A stretch of DNA of 64,000 nucleotides from Flavobacterium luteolum (GTDB taxonomy: Bacteria; Bacteroidota; Bacteroidia; Flavobacteriales; Flavobacteriaceae): NCBI RefSeq assembly GCF_027111275.1, contig NZ_CP114286.1:620001-684000 (forward strand), given 5' to 3'. This document shows, one piece after another, positions 32,828-42,349 of this stretch. The notes beneath the pieces are model-generated. The model worked only from the letters and a program-made list of their open reading frames with translations, was not told the origin of the DNA and did not search any database. Positions within the stretch are counted from its first letter, which is position 1. Each line of letters opens with the position of its first letter. Both the position numbers and the translations under genes were made by a program.

Positions 32828-34009
32828 ATGAAAACAGCATATATAGTAAAAGCATATAGAACAGCAGTTGGAAAAGCTCCAAAAGGTGTTTTTAGATTTA
32901 AAAGACCTGATGAATTAGCTGCAGAAACGATCCAGTTTATGATGGACGAACTGCCTAATTTCGACAAAAAACGTATTGATGACGTTATGGTAGGAAATGC
33001 CATGCCGGAAGCAGAACAAGGTCTAAACGTTGGACGTTTGATCTCTTTAATGGGATTAAAAGTTGAAGACGTTCCTGGTGTTACAGTAAACCGTTACTGC
33101 GCATCTGGATTAGAAACTATCGGAATGGCAACTGCTAAAATCCAATCAGGAATGGCAGATTGTATCATTGCAGGTGGTGCAGAAAGTATGAGTTATATTC
33201 CGATGGGAGGTTACAAACCAACTCCGGATTATAAAGTTGCTGCTGCAGGTCACGAAGATTACTACTGGGGAATGGGTTTAACTGCTGAAGCGGTGGCAAA
33301 CCAATACAAAATCTCTAGAGAAGATCAGGATGAGTTTGCTTACAACTCTCACATGAAAGCTTTGAAAGCTCAGGCTGAAGGAAAATTTGACAAACAAATC
33401 GTTCCAATTACTGTTGAGCAGACTTTCATCAATGAAAATGGTAAAAAAGAAACAAAATCATACGTTGTAAATAAAGACGAAGGTCCAAGAGCAGGAACTT
33501 CTAAAGAAGCTTTAGCAGGTTTAAGACCAGTTTTCGCTGCTGACGGAAGTGTAACTGCTGGTAACTCTTCTCAAATGAGCGACGGTGCTGCATTCGTTTT
33601 AATTATGAGCGAAGAAATGGTAAAAGAATTAAACCTTGAGCCAATCGCACGTTTGGTAAACTTTGCTTCTTCTGGTGTTGAGCCAAGAATTATGGGTATT
33701 GGTCCGGTAAAAGCAATTCCGAAAGCCTTGAAACAAGCGGGATTGACATTAAACGATATCGAGTTAATTGAATTAAACGAGGCTTTTGCTTCACAAGCTT
33801 TAGCAGTAACTCGCGAATTAAACATAAATCCAGAAATCGTAAACGTAAATGGTGGAGCGATCGCTTTGGGACACCCTCTAGGATGTACAGGAGCTAAACT
33901 TTCTGTTCAGTTATTCGACGAAATGAAACGCAGAGGTAATAAATACGGAATCGTTTCGATGTGTGTGGGGACTGGGCAAGGTTCTGCGGGGGTTTACGAG
34001 GTATTATAG
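32828..34009 (+). CDS. fadA: acetyl-CoA C-acyltransferase (thiolase)
   Basis: 393 residues, a typical thiolase. Nucleophilic Cys is in NRYCASGLETI (near residue 92), the GHPLGCTGAKL block contains the catalytic His and second Cys, and the start is the classic AYRTAVGKAPKG. It cleaves 3-ketoacyl-CoA in the last step of beta-oxidation. It is the third gene of the fad operon, following fadN. Confidence 0.93.
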   Translation: MKTAYIVKAYRTAVGKAPKGVFRFKRPDELAAETIQFMMDELPNFDKKRIDDVMVGNAMPEAEQGLNVGRLISLMGLKVEDVPGVTVNRYCASGLETIGMATAKIQSGMADCIIAGGAESMSYIPMGGYKPTPDYKVAAAGHEDYYWGMGLTAEAVANQYKISREDQDEFAYNSHMKALKAQAEGKFDKQIVPITVEQTFINENGKKETKSYVVNKDEGPRAGTSKEALAGLRPVFAADGSVTAGNSSQMSDGAAFVLIMSEEMVKELNLEPIARLVNFASSGVEPRIMGIGPVKAIPKALKQAGLTLNDIELIELNEAFASQALAVTRELNINPEIVNVNGGAIALGHPLGCTGAKLSVQLFDEMKRRGNKYGIVSMCVGTGQGSAGVYEVL

Positions 34010-34022
34010 AGTGTTTTTAAGA

Positions 34023-34516
34023 GGAAAGAAGCAAGAAGCAAGACTTAATGTTGGAATGAAGATATTCTGAAAATACATTTCATAAAAGTAGTAAAAAACT
34101 TACTTTTAATTTTTCTTCTTATCTTGCCTCAAAAAACATGAGACACAATTTTAAGAATTTGAAAATTTGGATTTTAGCTATGGAAATTACAAATGATATC
34201 TATAAACTGACTGCCACTTTTCCAAAATCAGAAACGTATAGTTTAGTAAGTCAAATGAATCGATGCTCTGTTTCAATGCCTTCTAATATTGCCGAAGGTT
34301 CAAACAGAGGGAATAAACACTTTCAGCATTATTTAAATATTAGTTTAGGTTCGTCATTTGAATTACAAACACAATTATTGATAGCTTTTCAAAATGATTA
34401 TCTATCTAAAATAAAAACAGAAGAAATAGAAAACAAAATAATTGAATTTCAAAAGATGACCACAGGTTTCATCAACAAGTTAGACAACAATCTTTCTTCT
34501 TGACTCTTGCATCTTT
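34023..34516. repeat. AGAAGCAAGA-family inverted repeat enclosing the four-helix-bundle gene
   Basis: The left arm 34023-34043 and the right arm 34491-34516 are near complements of the same family as the empty copies at 32735-32803 and 23973-24100. The stop codon of the enclosed gene lies within the right arm. Confidence 0.65.
34138..34503 (+). CDS. four-helix-bundle protein (S23 / 23S-rRNA intervening-sequence family)
   Basis: 121 residues. Family marks: NLKIWILAMEITNDIYKLT at the start, then SLVSQMNRCSVSMPSNIAEGSNRG and a helical C-terminus. The fold is a pentamer-forming four-helix bundle found in rRNA intervening sequences and scattered widely in Bacteroidota genomes; its function is not known. 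It interrupts the fad operon between fadA and fadE and is enclosed by inverted repeats, suggesting a mobile or repeat-borne cassette. Confidence 0.88.
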   Translation: MRHNFKNLKIWILAMEITNDIYKLTATFPKSETYSLVSQMNRCSVSMPSNIAEGSNRGNKHFQHYLNISLGSSFELQTQLLIAFQNDYLSKIKTEEIENKIIEFQKMTTGFINKLDNNLSS

Positions 34517-34535
34517 TAATCTAAACAAAAACAAA

Positions 34536-36341
34536 ATGGCAGATACAATCCAAAAAAACGTGACTCGTGGTGGTCAGTTTTTAGTTAAAGAAACAAAATG
34601 CGAGGACATCTTCACACCAGAAGATTTCTCTGAAGAGCAGTTAATGATGCGTGACTCTGTAAAAGAGTTCGTAGACAAAGAATTATGGGCACACAAAGAT
34701 CGTTTTGAGAAAAAAGATTATGCCTATACTGAATCATCTATGCGTAAAGCTGGTGAACTTGGACTTCTAGGGGTTGCGGTTCCTGAGGAATACGGCGGAT
34801 TAGGAATGGGATTCGTATCTACAATGTTAGTTTGTGATTACATTTCTGGCGCTACAGGATCGTTCTCAACTGCTTTTGGTGCTCATACAGGTATTGGAAC
34901 TATGCCAATTACGCTTTATGGTACTGAAGAACAAAAGAAAAAATATGTTCCTAAATTGGCTTCTGGAGAATGGTTTGGAGCTTATTGCTTAACTGAGCCA
35001 GGTGCAGGATCTGATGCTAACTCAGGAAAAACAAAAGCAGTTTTATCTGATGATGGAAAATACTACTCTATTACAGGACAAAAAATGTGGATTTCGAATG
35101 CAGGTTTCTGCAGCGTTTTCATCGTTTTTGCTCGTATTGGAGATGATAAAAACATAACAGGTTTCATCGTAGAAAATGATCCGTCTAACGGAATTTCTAT
35201 GAATGAAGAAGAACATAAATTAGGAATCCGTGCTTCTTCTACTCGTCAAGTTTTCTTCAACGAAACAAAAGTTCCAGTTGAAAACATGTTATCTGAAAGA
35301 GGAAACGGTTTCAAAATTGCAATGAATGCTTTGAATGTTGGTCGTATTAAACTAGCTGCAGCATGTCTTGATGCTCAAAGAAGAGTTACTTCTGGAGCTG
35401 TAAAATATGCTAACGAAAGAATTCAGTTCAATACTTCTATCTCCTCTTTTGGAGCTATCCGTTCTAAATTAGCTGAAATGGCAACTAATGCTTACGCTGG
35501 AGAAAGTGCTTCTTACCGTGCTGCAAAAGATATCGAAGACAGAATCGCTGCTCGTGAAGCAGAAGGAACTTCTCATCAAGAAGCTGAATTGAAAGGTGTT
35601 GAAGAATATGCTATCGAGTGTTCTATCTTGAAAGTAGCGGTTTCTGAGGACGTTCAATCTTGTTCTGACGAAGGAATCCAGATTTTTGGTGGAATGGGAT
35701 TCTCTGAAGACACTCCAATGGAAAGTGCTTGGAGAGATGCTCGTATCGCTCGTATTTACGAAGGTACAAACGAAATCAACAGAATGCTTTCTGTAGGTAT
35801 GTTGATCAAAAAAGCAATGAAAGGACACGTTGATTTACTTGGACCAGCAATGAAAGTTCAAGAAGAATTAATGGGAATTCCATCTTTTGATACTCCAGAT
35901 TTCTCTGAATTATTCTCTGAAGAAAAAGGAATTATTGCTAACCTTAAGAAAGTTTTCTTAATGGTAGCAGGAAGCGCTGTTCAAAAATACGGTCCAGAAC
36001 TAGATGCTCACCAACAATTATTAATGGCAGCTTCTGATATCTTGATCGAGATCTACATGGCTGAAAGTACAATTTTGAGAACTGAAAAATTAGCAAAAGC
36101 TCAAGGCGAAGATAAAGTTCAGGAGCAAATCGCTATGGCAAAATTATACTTATACAAAGCTGTAGATATCGTAAACTTAAGAGGAAAAGAAGGAATCGCT
36201 TCTTTCGCTGAAGGTGACGAACAAAGAATGATGTTAATGGGATTGAAACGTTTTACAAAATACACAAACTTGCCAAACGTTGTCGCATTAAGAGAAAAAA
36301 TCGCAGCAAAATTAGTAGCAGAAGATACTTACTGCTTCTAA
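34536..36341 (+). CDS. fadE: acyl-CoA dehydrogenase (FadE type)
   Basis: 601 residues from the ATG at 34536; an earlier in-frame TTG lies in the repeat arm and is not used. Flavin-dependent acyl-CoA dehydrogenase: FAD/substrate motifs GAYCLTEPGAGSDANS and TGQKMWISNAG, then the helical C-terminal domain with GIQIFGGMGFSEDTPMES and ARIARIYEGTNEINRML, and an extra C-terminal domain of about 170 residues as in Bacillus FadE. It performs the first oxidation of beta-oxidation. It is the last gene of the fad operon. Confidence 0.92.
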   Translation: MADTIQKNVTRGGQFLVKETKCEDIFTPEDFSEEQLMMRDSVKEFVDKELWAHKDRFEKKDYAYTESSMRKAGELGLLGVAVPEEYGGLGMGFVSTMLVCDYISGATGSFSTAFGAHTGIGTMPITLYGTEEQKKKYVPKLASGEWFGAYCLTEPGAGSDANSGKTKAVLSDDGKYYSITGQKMWISNAGFCSVFIVFARIGDDKNITGFIVENDPSNGISMNEEEHKLGIRASSTRQVFFNETKVPVENMLSERGNGFKIAMNALNVGRIKLAAACLDAQRRVTSGAVKYANERIQFNTSISSFGAIRSKLAEMATNAYAGESASYRAAKDIEDRIAAREAEGTSHQEAELKGVEEYAIECSILKVAVSEDVQSCSDEGIQIFGGMGFSEDTPMESAWRDARIARIYEGTNEINRMLSVGMLIKKAMKGHVDLLGPAMKVQEELMGIPSFDTPDFSELFSEEKGIIANLKKVFLMVAGSAVQKYGPELDAHQQLLMAASDILIEIYMAESTILRTEKLAKAQGEDKVQEQIAMAKLYLYKAVDIVNLRGKEGIASFAEGDEQRMMLMGLKRFTKYTNLPNVVALREKIAAKLVAEDTYCF

Positions 36342-36374
36342 TATAAAGATAGTTTTTAGCTTTTAATTTGTTAT

Positions 36375-36412
36375 AAACCCGCGCAAGTCCGAAACTGTGC
36401 GGGTTTATTTTT
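36375..36412 (+). terminator. terminator of the fad operon
   Basis: 11-bp stem AAACCCGCGCA/TGTGCGGGTTT (one G-U) followed by Ts. Confidence 0.9.
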
Positions 36413-36571
36413 TTATAATTTTCAACGAAAGGCATTTCTTATAAGACGCAATATTTTTGCAGTTATTTGCAAAATATTTGTTAAAATTAGCTTTTCGACT
36501 CATGGAGAATAGTTAAACATCAAATGTATTACATTATATTTAGCGTTCTAAAAACTATAAAAAACAAAATA

Positions 36572-37666
36572 ATGAAACAAACTAACCTAATTGCATCATT
36601 TTTATTGTGCTTTTGTATCAGTGTTACTTTCGCACAAAAGAATAAAAAAATGGACATTATTGCCTATTACACTGGCGATTCTCAACTTATTGATCAATAC
36701 GAAGTTGGAAAATTGAACCAGATTATTTTTAGTTTTTGTCATTTAAAAGAAGGCAAACTAAGTGTCGATTCAGCAAAAGATTCTCTTACAATCAAACATT
36801 TAGTTTCGCTAAAAGCGAAAAATCCGCAACTTAAGATTGTTTTATCACTTGGTGGCTGGGGAGGTTGCGAACCTTGTTCAGAAGCTTTTTCTACTGCAGA
36901 AGGGCGCTTAAAATTTGCAAAATCTGTAAAAGAAGTAAGTGACTATTTTAAAGTTGATGGTTTAGATTTAGATTGGGAGTATCCATCAATTGAAGGACTT
37001 CCAGGTCATTTATATCAAGCTGCTGATAAACCTAATTTTACAGAACTTCTTAAAATTTTACGTTCAACATTAGGAAAAAAATATGAACTAAGTTTTGCAG
37101 CTGGAGGTTTTCAAAAATGTTTAGACGAGTCTATCGACTGGAAAGCTGTTGCTCCTTATGTAAACCGCATCAATATTATGAGTTACGATTTAGTAAACGG
37201 ATATTCAAAAGTTACAGGACATCACACTCCATTATACAGCACAAATCCGAAAGAAGAATCTACTGATAGAGCTGTTGAATTTTTATTAAAAGCTGGTGTT
37301 CCTGCTGAAAAACTAGTAATTGGAGGCGCATTTTATACTAGACAATGGAAAAACGTAGAAAACATCAATAACGGATTATATCAAGCTGGAGAACACTTTC
37401 AAGGTGTTGATTTTAAAAACTACGCTACAACCTACACAGAAGCAAACGGCTGGAAATATTTTTATGATGAAAAAGCTCAAGCACCATATTGGTACAACGC
37501 TTCCACGAAAACTTTTGCAACATCAGATGATTTAAAATCGATCAAAGCAAAAGCTGAATACGCAAAAGCAAAAAAATTAGGCGGAATTATGTTTTGGGAA
37601 CTTACTTTAGATAGTTTCCGCGACGGAATGGTAAATGAGATTTACAAAGTCAAAACTGAAAAATAA
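36572..37666 (+). CDS. secreted GH18 chitinase-family glycosyl hydrolase
   Basis: 364 residues from the ATG at 36572, which opens a clear signal peptide (KQTNLIASFLLCFCISVTFAQ-like, cut at FAQ). The 16 codons upstream lack signal character and are left out. TIM barrel with the GH18 catalytic motif VDGLDLDWEYPS (DxxDxDxE), the SLGGWGG strand, MSYDL and MFWELTLD. It is expected to cleave beta-1,4-linked N-acetylglucosamine polymers outside the cell or in the periplasm. No carbohydrate-binding module and no type IX secretion tail are seen. It stands alone with its own terminator. Confidence 0.9.
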   Translation: MKQTNLIASFLLCFCISVTFAQKNKKMDIIAYYTGDSQLIDQYEVGKLNQIIFSFCHLKEGKLSVDSAKDSLTIKHLVSLKAKNPQLKIVLSLGGWGGCEPCSEAFSTAEGRLKFAKSVKEVSDYFKVDGLDLDWEYPSIEGLPGHLYQAADKPNFTELLKILRSTLGKKYELSFAAGGFQKCLDESIDWKAVAPYVNRINIMSYDLVNGYSKVTGHHTPLYSTNPKEESTDRAVEFLLKAGVPAEKLVIGGAFYTRQWKNVENINNGLYQAGEHFQGVDFKNYATTYTEANGWKYFYDEKAQAPYWYNASTKTFATSDDLKSIKAKAEYAKAKKLGGIMFWELTLDSFRDGMVNEIYKVKTEK

Positions 37667-37675
37667 GATTTTAAA

Positions 37676-37712
37676 AAACAACCTGAACAACTTTTTTTCA
37701 GGTTGTTTTTTT
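37676..37712 (+). terminator. terminator of the chitinase gene
   Basis: CAACCTGA/TCAGGTTG stem (37679-37686 with 37698-37705) followed by a long T run. Confidence 0.88.
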
Positions 37713-37718
37713 TTGTAG

Positions 37719-37726
37719 TATTTTTG
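37719..37726 (+). promoter_or_regulatory. promoter box of the MscS gene (TATTTTTG)
   Basis: TAnnTTTG match 25 bases before the ATG at 37752, directly after the chitinase terminator. Confidence 0.65.
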
Positions 37727-37751
37727 ATAGGACTTTAAAAACCAAAACATT

Positions 37752-40247
37752 ATGACATTTTTCAATAAAACGCGTTATGTTTTTTTCCATCTAAAGAATA
37801 CTGCACAAAAACTGACTTTAAAAGTCTTTATTACAATATGCCTTCTACATAATTTCACCACTCATTCACAATCCAATTTAACTAAAGATTCTATTGGCTT
37901 AAACAAAGGTAAAATAGAAAATTTACTGAAATTAGATGAAACCAACAGCAATGATCTTTTTAAAGAAAATCAAACCCATAGACAGCGTGCTTTATTGTTT
38001 GATGCCATTGCAAAAAATATCCAAAGTGCCGATCTTATTCTAAAAACTGGAATTGACTATAAAGGTTTTACCTCAGAATTAGATTATGTCATCAAATTAA
38101 AAAAAACTGCAATTGATGGTATAATCAAAAATAAAAATGATTTTCAGACCCTGAGAAACATTACAGTTACCTCTGTTATGCTAACAGAATTGCAGACAAG
38201 AGTTGATCTTCAGCTCGAAAAAATCCAAAAAAACAATTTAGAACTGAGTCAAATACAAAGTACCATTGATTCTCTCACCATAAAAAAAGCGCTTTTTATA
38301 TTACCGAAAGATTCTTTAAGAAAATCATTGTATTATGAACGTTATTCTGAAATGAATTCTCAGGTTAAAAAATTAAATGTAAGATTTAAAAACGCATTAG
38401 ACAGCATCAGTAAACTACAGATTCTTGCCAGTAAATTTAAATATGATTTACAAAATGATATAATTGAAACTGATAATATCAGAAAAAATGAATTTGAAAA
38501 TCTGTTCCATTCTGACGGACAAGTTTTTAAAACCAGTTCCAACAAAATGTCTTTTTATGATTCCTTTTTTTATTCCTTTTTTAAAGAATTTGTAATATTA
38601 GCCTTTTTCATATCAAATCATTTTAATACTCTTACCTTAATGCTATTGCTTGCAATTGCATTGATTGTTTATCTTTTGTTTCTCAAAAACAAATACAAAC
38701 ATGAAGGCATCTACAATCAGATTGAATTTTCTAAGCGTATTTTTAAACATCCTGTAGCCTGCGCTATATTAATTTCCTTTACGCTGTTTAATTTTTTCTT
38801 TGTTTATCCACCTTTTGCTTTTACTGCTTTAATTTGGCTTATTTCAATCATTGCCCTCAACGTAGTCAACAAAGAGTTTTTCAACGCCAAGGATAAATTT
38901 ATTTGGAGAGTCTTTGTTTTACTATTCCTTCTTACTTTATACGACAATAATATTTTAATCCATTCGGTAAAAGAGGTTTTTCTCATTCTGATTTTAGCCA
39001 TTGCATCTACACTGTTTAGCATTTACAATTTAAAAAACAATAAAAATCACCTAAATCCTCTTTTCAAATACAGTTTGTATGCATTAATCGTTTTTGAAAC
39101 CGCTTCTGTGCTCTTTATTGTAATTGGCCAAAATTATAACTTAGGAAAATTGCTGATGGTAAACGGAATCATAACCGTTTTAATGTATTATCTGTTTTCA
39201 AACGCTTATCGATTACTGGCTGACATTATAAATTATTCGAATCTTATACGCGAAAGAAACGAAGAAGGCCAACTTGCAATAAATAAACTGGAACACATTA
39301 CTTTTAATAGAACTCAAAATATATTATTCCTTATAAGCTGGATTATAACAGTCGGAAAAAACTCTTATTTTTTCCATACAATACTCGATCCTGTAATTGA
39401 TTTTTTCTACGAGCGCAGAACCATTGGCGATATTAATTATTCTTACGACAGCATTGTAATTTTCTTCTTTATTATTTTTATTTCGGTAGTTATAGCAAAA
39501 ATTGTCGCTTTTCTCACAAGCAATTCAATTGGCACTTCTGATACAAACAAAAAAAACAAGCTGGGAAGCTGGCTAATATTAATTCAGATTATCATTTTTA
39601 GCATTGGAATTAGCCTTGCTTTTATCTCTTCTGGAATTCCTGTTGACCGCTTAACAATCATCATTAGTGCATTAGGAGTCGGAATCGGGTTTGGTCTTCA
39701 AACATTAGTTAATAATTTGGTAAGCGGACTTATTATTGCTTTTGAAAAGCCTGTCAATATTGACGATACTATAGATATTGGTGGTCAGACTGTAAAAATG
39801 AAATCAATTGGAATAAGAAGCAGCGTTGTTGCCACATTTGACGGTGCCGACGTAATTATACCAAATGGCGATTTATTAAGCCAACACTTAACTAATTGGA
39901 CTTTATCAAATAATAAAAAAAGAACCGATATTTCCATTGGCGTAGCCTACGGTTCTAATCTAGAAGAAGTGAAAAATTTATTAAATGAAATACTAAAAAA
40001 TCATTCTTTAGTTTTACAAAATCCCGCTCCTATTATTTGGTTTAAAGAATTTAATTCTAGTTCAATTGATATTATAATTAAATTTTGGGTAAACCATATC
40101 AGCATGGCAAATGATGTAAAAAGTGATCTAATAATTTCGATTGATAAAGCTTTTAGAGAAAACAAGATCGAAATTCCATTTCCTCAACAAGACATTTACA
40201 TCAAGCAAATTAACTCAAAAGAATCAGAGGATAAATCGGATATTTAA
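37752..40247 (+). CDS. large MscS-family mechanosensitive channel
   Basis: 831 residues. A signal-like hydrophobic N-terminus is followed by a periplasmic coiled-coil domain (about 40-250, Lys/Leu/Asn-rich) and about ten membrane segments (from about 275 to 640). The MscS core follows: pore helix GVGIGFGLQTLVNNLVSGLIIAFEKP near residue 645, then the beta domain (FDGADVIIPNGDLLSQHLTNWT) and a cytoplasmic alpha/beta end. The size and periplasmic part resemble MscK/YbdG-large types. It releases solutes on osmotic downshock at the inner membrane. A bidirectional terminator follows. Confidence 0.9.
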   Translation: MTFFNKTRYVFFHLKNTAQKLTLKVFITICLLHNFTTHSQSNLTKDSIGLNKGKIENLLKLDETNSNDLFKENQTHRQRALLFDAIAKNIQSADLILKTGIDYKGFTSELDYVIKLKKTAIDGIIKNKNDFQTLRNITVTSVMLTELQTRVDLQLEKIQKNNLELSQIQSTIDSLTIKKALFILPKDSLRKSLYYERYSEMNSQVKKLNVRFKNALDSISKLQILASKFKYDLQNDIIETDNIRKNEFENLFHSDGQVFKTSSNKMSFYDSFFYSFFKEFVILAFFISNHFNTLTLMLLLAIALIVYLLFLKNKYKHEGIYNQIEFSKRIFKHPVACAILISFTLFNFFFVYPPFAFTALIWLISIIALNVVNKEFFNAKDKFIWRVFVLLFLLTLYDNNILIHSVKEVFLILILAIASTLFSIYNLKNNKNHLNPLFKYSLYALIVFETASVLFIVIGQNYNLGKLLMVNGIITVLMYYLFSNAYRLLADIINYSNLIRERNEEGQLAINKLEHITFNRTQNILFLISWIITVGKNSYFFHTILDPVIDFFYERRTIGDINYSYDSIVIFFFIIFISVVIAKIVAFLTSNSIGTSDTNKKNKLGSWLILIQIIIFSIGISLAFISSGIPVDRLTIIISALGVGIGFGLQTLVNNLVSGLIIAFEKPVNIDDTIDIGGQTVKMKSIGIRSSVVATFDGADVIIPNGDLLSQHLTNWTLSNNKKRTDISIGVAYGSNLEEVKNLLNEILKNHSLVLQNPAPIIWFKEFNSSSIDIIIKFWVNHISMANDVKSDLIISIDKAFRENKIEIPFPQQDIYIKQINSKESEDKSDI

Positions 40248-40256
40248 CAAACAAAA

Positions 40257-40286
40257 AAAGGCAGTTATATATTTATAACTGCCTTT
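40257..40286. terminator. bidirectional terminator between the MscS gene and the 40.3-kb gene
   Basis: AAAGGCAGTTATA and TATAACTGCCTTT, 13 perfect pairs, loop of 4, A/T runs on both sides; convergent genes. Confidence 0.92.
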
Positions 40287-40304
40287 TTTCAATAAAGATA
40301 TTTT

Positions 40305-40790
40305 TTACTGTACCTTATTCTTATCTAATTCCCCAATAAACGGAATTGCTTCTAAAATTTCGCTTCTAATTATGGTTTGAAGATATACCTCAAGCTGAAT
40401 AAACTTCGCTGCATTTATAGAACCAATAGCCTTTTTTGCCTGATTATATGTTTTAGAATAAAGCTTTTCATAATCAATATGGTTCTTTAATGTTGCTTTT
40501 GCCAATTCATCAGCTTTAGCATCGGTTAAAGTTTCGTAATTAGCCGCATAATCATTTATCAATTGAAACTTTGTCTGACCTAAAGCCTTTCGCGACGTTT
40601 CATAATTATCATAAACTTTAGCAAAGGCTGTAGCTTGTGCATCAGATAAATTCATGTACTGTTTTACCAATTCGGCTTTAGATTTTCCATACACACTTTG
40701 TACTACTTCTAAATCTTCTTTGTAAGAAGACTGCGCATAAGATGAAAATGAGGCTACTGCCATGATAAGAATAAGACTTAATTTTTTCAT
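40305..40790 (-). CDS. secreted helical protein of unknown function
   Basis: 161 residues from the ATG at 40790, which starts a good signal peptide (KKLSLILIMAVASFSSYAQ); the longer in-frame start adds 21 residues without signal character. The mature part is helical, Tyr/Lys/Ala-rich, with MNLSDAQATAFAKVYDNYE resembling the LTxxQ-type Spy/CpxP helices and the 'sensor' protein at 54880. Probably periplasmic. No function assigned. Confidence 0.7.
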   Translation of the reverse strand: MKKLSLILIMAVASFSSYAQSSYKEDLEVVQSVYGKSKAELVKQYMNLSDAQATAFAKVYDNYETSRKALGQTKFQLINDYAANYETLTDAKADELAKATLKNHIDYEKLYSKTYNQAKKAIGSINAAKFIQLEVYLQTIIRSEILEAIPFIGELDKNKVQ

Positions 40791-40873
40791 AGTTTCAATT
40801 TTAAATTTGTTTTTAAAAATATATGCATACTCAAATATACTGATTTTAAACACATTAAATTATAATCAATATT

Positions 40874-41788
40874 TTAAAAGAAAGAATATTGATAAACTGC
40901 TGATAAGGCATAATAATTTAGTCCGTTGTTGGTATAAGCTCCGATATGATATTGAAATCTGACCGACTGCCCTTTGGCAATTGGAGTAGAAAAAGTTCCT
41001 CCTACTCGCCAGTTATCAATCTGGCTATCATCTGAAACTCCATCAGTAATAGTTCGACCTCCAAAAAACCAAGTCGTATTGAAGCCAACCCACATTTGGT
41101 TTTTAAAATAATAGCTTGCATGCGCCTGAAGGCTATAGGTTGGTTTTTGCTCTAATTTTTTTCCTAAATAATCATTATTATCCGTATAAAACCACATCCC
41201 GCCATAGGCTTCGGCATAAACATGAGCAAACCGTTTCGATACCCCTATTTCGGGTTTAAAAGCCCAGCGATTTGTTCCAATGTTTACTTGTTTATCGCCA
41301 TAATATCTTCCTGTTGGAACTGAAGTAACCAAACTGACTCCAAGAATTGTTTTTTGCTCAAAACTTCTAAATTCAGATTTATCAAGTGCAGGAGAACCTA
41401 GCAAATTAATTCCGAAACGCACTTTCATATCTGCAAAACCAGTTCTTGAGCCAGTAACCAGCTGATCACTAATTACAGCAGATCCATCCATAAACGTAAA
41501 AGGTAGCGCTACCTGTATACGAGCCAGTTTATCTGCCATACCAAAAGTTCTGATATAATTTACAGCCATATTGTGGCTTTGAAGCGTAAAATCTTTTATG
41601 GGTAGAGAAGGATCTGTCAGCACATTTCCGTTCATAAAAACATAACCTGCAGCAATTACATTTAAACCTTTAGGAACATTTGCATACACTCTGGGTTCCA
41701 AATCCTGACCAAATACGCTGAACACACCAAAAAAGAAAAATAAAATCGAAAACTGCCACTTTAATAACCAAAGAAAGATTCTTACCAT
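40874..41788 (-). CDS. outer-membrane transporter-like barrel (phenol MetA family)
   Basis: 304 residues with an N-terminal signal peptide ending VFGQ. The rest is beta-barrel: alternating strands ending in aromatics (WVGFNTTWFFGG, VRFQYHIGAYTNNGLNYYALSAVYQYSFF), with the C-terminal Phe typical of outer-membrane proteins. The overall pattern matches the 'transporter, MetA-pathway of phenol degradation' family, whose members are mostly of unknown cargo. No degradation genes are nearby. Confidence 0.7.
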   Translation of the reverse strand: MVRIFLWLLKWQFSILFFFFGVFSVFGQDLEPRVYANVPKGLNVIAAGYVFMNGNVLTDPSLPIKDFTLQSHNMAVNYIRTFGMADKLARIQVALPFTFMDGSAVISDQLVTGSRTGFADMKVRFGINLLGSPALDKSEFRSFEQKTILGVSLVTSVPTGRYYGDKQVNIGTNRWAFKPEIGVSKRFAHVYAEAYGGMWFYTDNNDYLGKKLEQKPTYSLQAHASYYFKNQMWVGFNTTWFFGGRTITDGVSDDSQIDNWRVGGTFSTPIAKGQSVRFQYHIGAYTNNGLNYYALSAVYQYSFF

Positions 41789-41829
41789 ATATTCAGACGA
41801 ATTTGTGACAAGTTTAGTATTGAATTAAA

Positions 41830-42345
41830 TCATTGTTTCTCTGCTGTTTTTGGAGCATATATTACTCCATCATAACTAATTGGACCTCTATTATTGCTAC
41901 TCACAGAAAGTGTTGTACTACCATTATAGAATATAGAAAAGGTTAAATCGTAGACATCACTTTTACCTCTTACTGTTGCCTTTAGAATGGTATTATTCTT
42001 TTTACTTTCGACTCTAATATTCTGCGGCTTCCCTTCAAATTTTATACCTCCATCGGTATTATAGCCTACATTATAACCACGTCCAAAAAAGGGAAGATCG
42101 CAAGTTGTGCTATCAACTTTAAACTTTAAAAAATAAGTATTATAATCTAGCTGAATTAATCTCCCGCCTTGAGGCGTTGTTTTTTGAGCTTCAAAAACAA
42201 AATTCCGACTATCTATAAGCGCTTTAATTTCATTTTGTTTCTTGAGTTCTCTTTCTTGCTTAAGTTCTTTTTTTGTTTTTTCCTGTCCATAAACCGAAAA
42301 GTTAATTACAATCAAAAACAGTAAAACAGACATCGTAGTTTTCAT
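41830..42345 (-). CDS. DUF4251-domain secreted protein
   Basis: 171 residues; signal peptide (VLLFLIVINFSVYGQ), then a Lys/Glu-rich helix and a beta-rich domain with RNFVFEAQ, LDYNTYFLKF and GRGYNVGYNTDGGIKFEG, the features of DUF4251 proteins of Bacteroidota. Function unknown. It ends 41 bases before the 40.9-41.8 kb barrel gene and starts 4 bases after the META gene, so the three may be one transcript. Confidence 0.78.
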   Translation of the reverse strand: MKTTMSVLLFLIVINFSVYGQEKTKKELKQERELKKQNEIKALIDSRNFVFEAQKTTPQGGRLIQLDYNTYFLKFKVDSTTCDLPFFGRGYNVGYNTDGGIKFEGKPQNIRVESKKNNTILKATVRGKSDVYDLTFSIFYNGSTTLSVSSNNRGPISYDGVIYAPKTAEKQ

Positions 42346-42349
42346 AACA

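Noticed and set aside
34500-34535. TTG start twelve codons upstream for fadE.
   Set aside because: It lies in the right arm of the cassette repeat and would add residues unlike the family.
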